From: Thermodesulfobacteriota bacterium
Lineage (GTDB): Bacteria > Desulfobacterota > Syntrophobacteria > BM002
Direction of reading: 5' to 3'
NCBI GenBank assembly: GCA_947259475.1
Contig: CAMYLW010000403.1
Span: 1 to 5,067 of the forward strand
Length of the DNA: 5,067 nt
A program made the translations under genes and the position numbers. The notes under the pieces are model-generated. The model did no database searches. It had not been told where the DNA came from and saw only the letters and a list, made by a program, of their open reading frames with translations. Shown piece by piece: positions 4,563 to 5,067 of the stretch (position 1 is the first letter of the stretch; each line of letters begins with the position of its first letter).

Positions 4563-5067
4563 ATGGATTTTGCTATTCCACAAAGGATTACCGAGGAGAT
4601 GGAGCAGTTTGAAGGTTTCCTACGAACTCATCTGTAGCCCCAGCTCGCTGCCTGGTACAAGAAAGAAGCCATTCCGCGAGAGCTTTTCCAGAGCATGGGT
4701 CAAGACGGCTGGCTGGGTTTCAGTCAGGAAAATGGCCATATTGGGGAGCAATCAGCCCTGAGAGAGACAATCCTTATGGAAACTCTGGCCAAGATTTCTC
4801 CTGGAGTTGCCGTGGCCGTCTTGGTGCAAAATTCGCTTGGTATGGCTCCTCTTTTTCTTTTTGGCTCGGAAAAACAAAAGCAAAATTATCTACCCTCGGC
4901 CATCAAGGGAGAAACTCTGCTTTGCCTCGGCAACTCTGAGCACAAAGCCGGAAGCGATGTTGCCAATGTAAGAATGCAGGCTGAGAATGTTGAGGGTGGT
5001 TGGGTCCTCAATGGTACCAAAGCGTATGTCACCAATGGTGCCATGAGTGACCTGGCACTGGTCACAG
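4563..5067 (+). pseudogene. Acyl-CoA dehydrogenase, N-terminal part, interrupted by one in-frame TAG; 3' end outside the window
   Basis: Acyl-CoA dehydrogenases are FAD flavoenzymes that introduce the alpha-beta double bond in acyl-CoA, passing electrons to ETF. The frame from ATG 4563 begins MDFAIPQRITEEMEQFEGF, a typical N-terminal helix. It meets TAG at codon 25 (4635-4637) and then stays open for 143 codons to the window edge. After the stop come PRELFQSMGQDGWLGF (residues 38-53), METLAK (72-77), FGSEKQKQNYLP (100-111), the FAD-side motif AGSD (129-132) and LNGTKAYVTNG (149-159). Conservation thus continues on both sides of the TAG with no shift of frame. A single base change from CAG, GAG or AAG would create it. 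The usual T-E-P before x-AGSD is replaced by N-S-E-H-K. The next in-frame ATG, 4695, lacks a good ribosome site and would lose the first 44 residues. Alternatives to a pseudogene are a sequencing error, readthrough, or pyrrolysine decoding. The family assignment is firm, but the substrate is unknown. Confidence 0.8.

Noticed and set aside
4635..4637. Confident pyrrolysine or selenocysteine call at the in-frame stop
   Set aside because: TAG is not the selenocysteine codon. TAG also serves as a normal stop in four neighbouring genes and no pyl genes are in the window, so recoding is kept only as a hypothesis.
4519..4761. + strand open frame of 80 codons starting before the acyl-CoA dehydrogenase
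   Set aside because: It runs in a different frame from the clear dehydrogenase sequence and lacks a ribosome site. It crosses the TAG region only because it is out of frame.

Overview
The window reads as a bacterial chromosome segment, most likely from a Desulfobacterota ('deltaproteobacterial') or similar environmental anaerobe. This is an inference from the IlvE and GatB sequence style, an acyl-CoA dehydrogenase, and AT-rich TTCGAAATCC-type and CACAGAGA-type intergenic repeats that I associate with such genomes. No rRNA, tRNA, CRISPR array, insertion sequence or phage gene was seen.

Layout. Four genes lie on the + strand: the 3' part of gatB (1-1222, tRNA-dependent amidotransferase subunit B), mtnA (1547-2590, methylthioribose-1-phosphate isomerase of methionine salvage), ilvE (2614-3519, branched-chain aminotransferase) and a small YkgJ-type eight-cysteine protein (3798-4154). 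A 64-residue two-CxxC protein follows on the - strand (4406-4212). It converges on the YkgJ gene, and a GAAA-loop hairpin lies between them. The window ends in an acyl-CoA dehydrogenase on the + strand (from 4563) that is open to the window edge except for one in-frame TAG at its 25th codon.

Non-coding parts. The 1223-1546 gap holds degenerate repeats, a strong hairpin, a small GCCC-TTC-GGGC hairpin and a terminator-like hairpin just ahead of mtnA. The mtnA-ilvE junction is occupied by a palindromic repeat with a 16-bp perfect stem. One arm contains the mtnA stop codon and the other contains the ilvE ATG, and the element appears to have replaced the usual first ~10 residues of IlvE. The 3520-3797 gap holds two inverted copies of the AT-rich repeat around a GC-rich hairpin.

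Function. MtnA acts early in recycling 5'-methylthioadenosine, and branched-chain aminotransferases can carry out the last salvage step (ketomethylthiobutyrate to methionine), so mtnA-ilvE may be a small functional pair. The other genes look unrelated to each other. Most of the window is ordinary housekeeping sequence. The points most worth a second look are the in-frame TAG in the dehydrogenase and the repeat-built gene ends between mtnA and ilvE. All four complete + strand stops are TAG, which argues that TAG is a normal stop in this genome.
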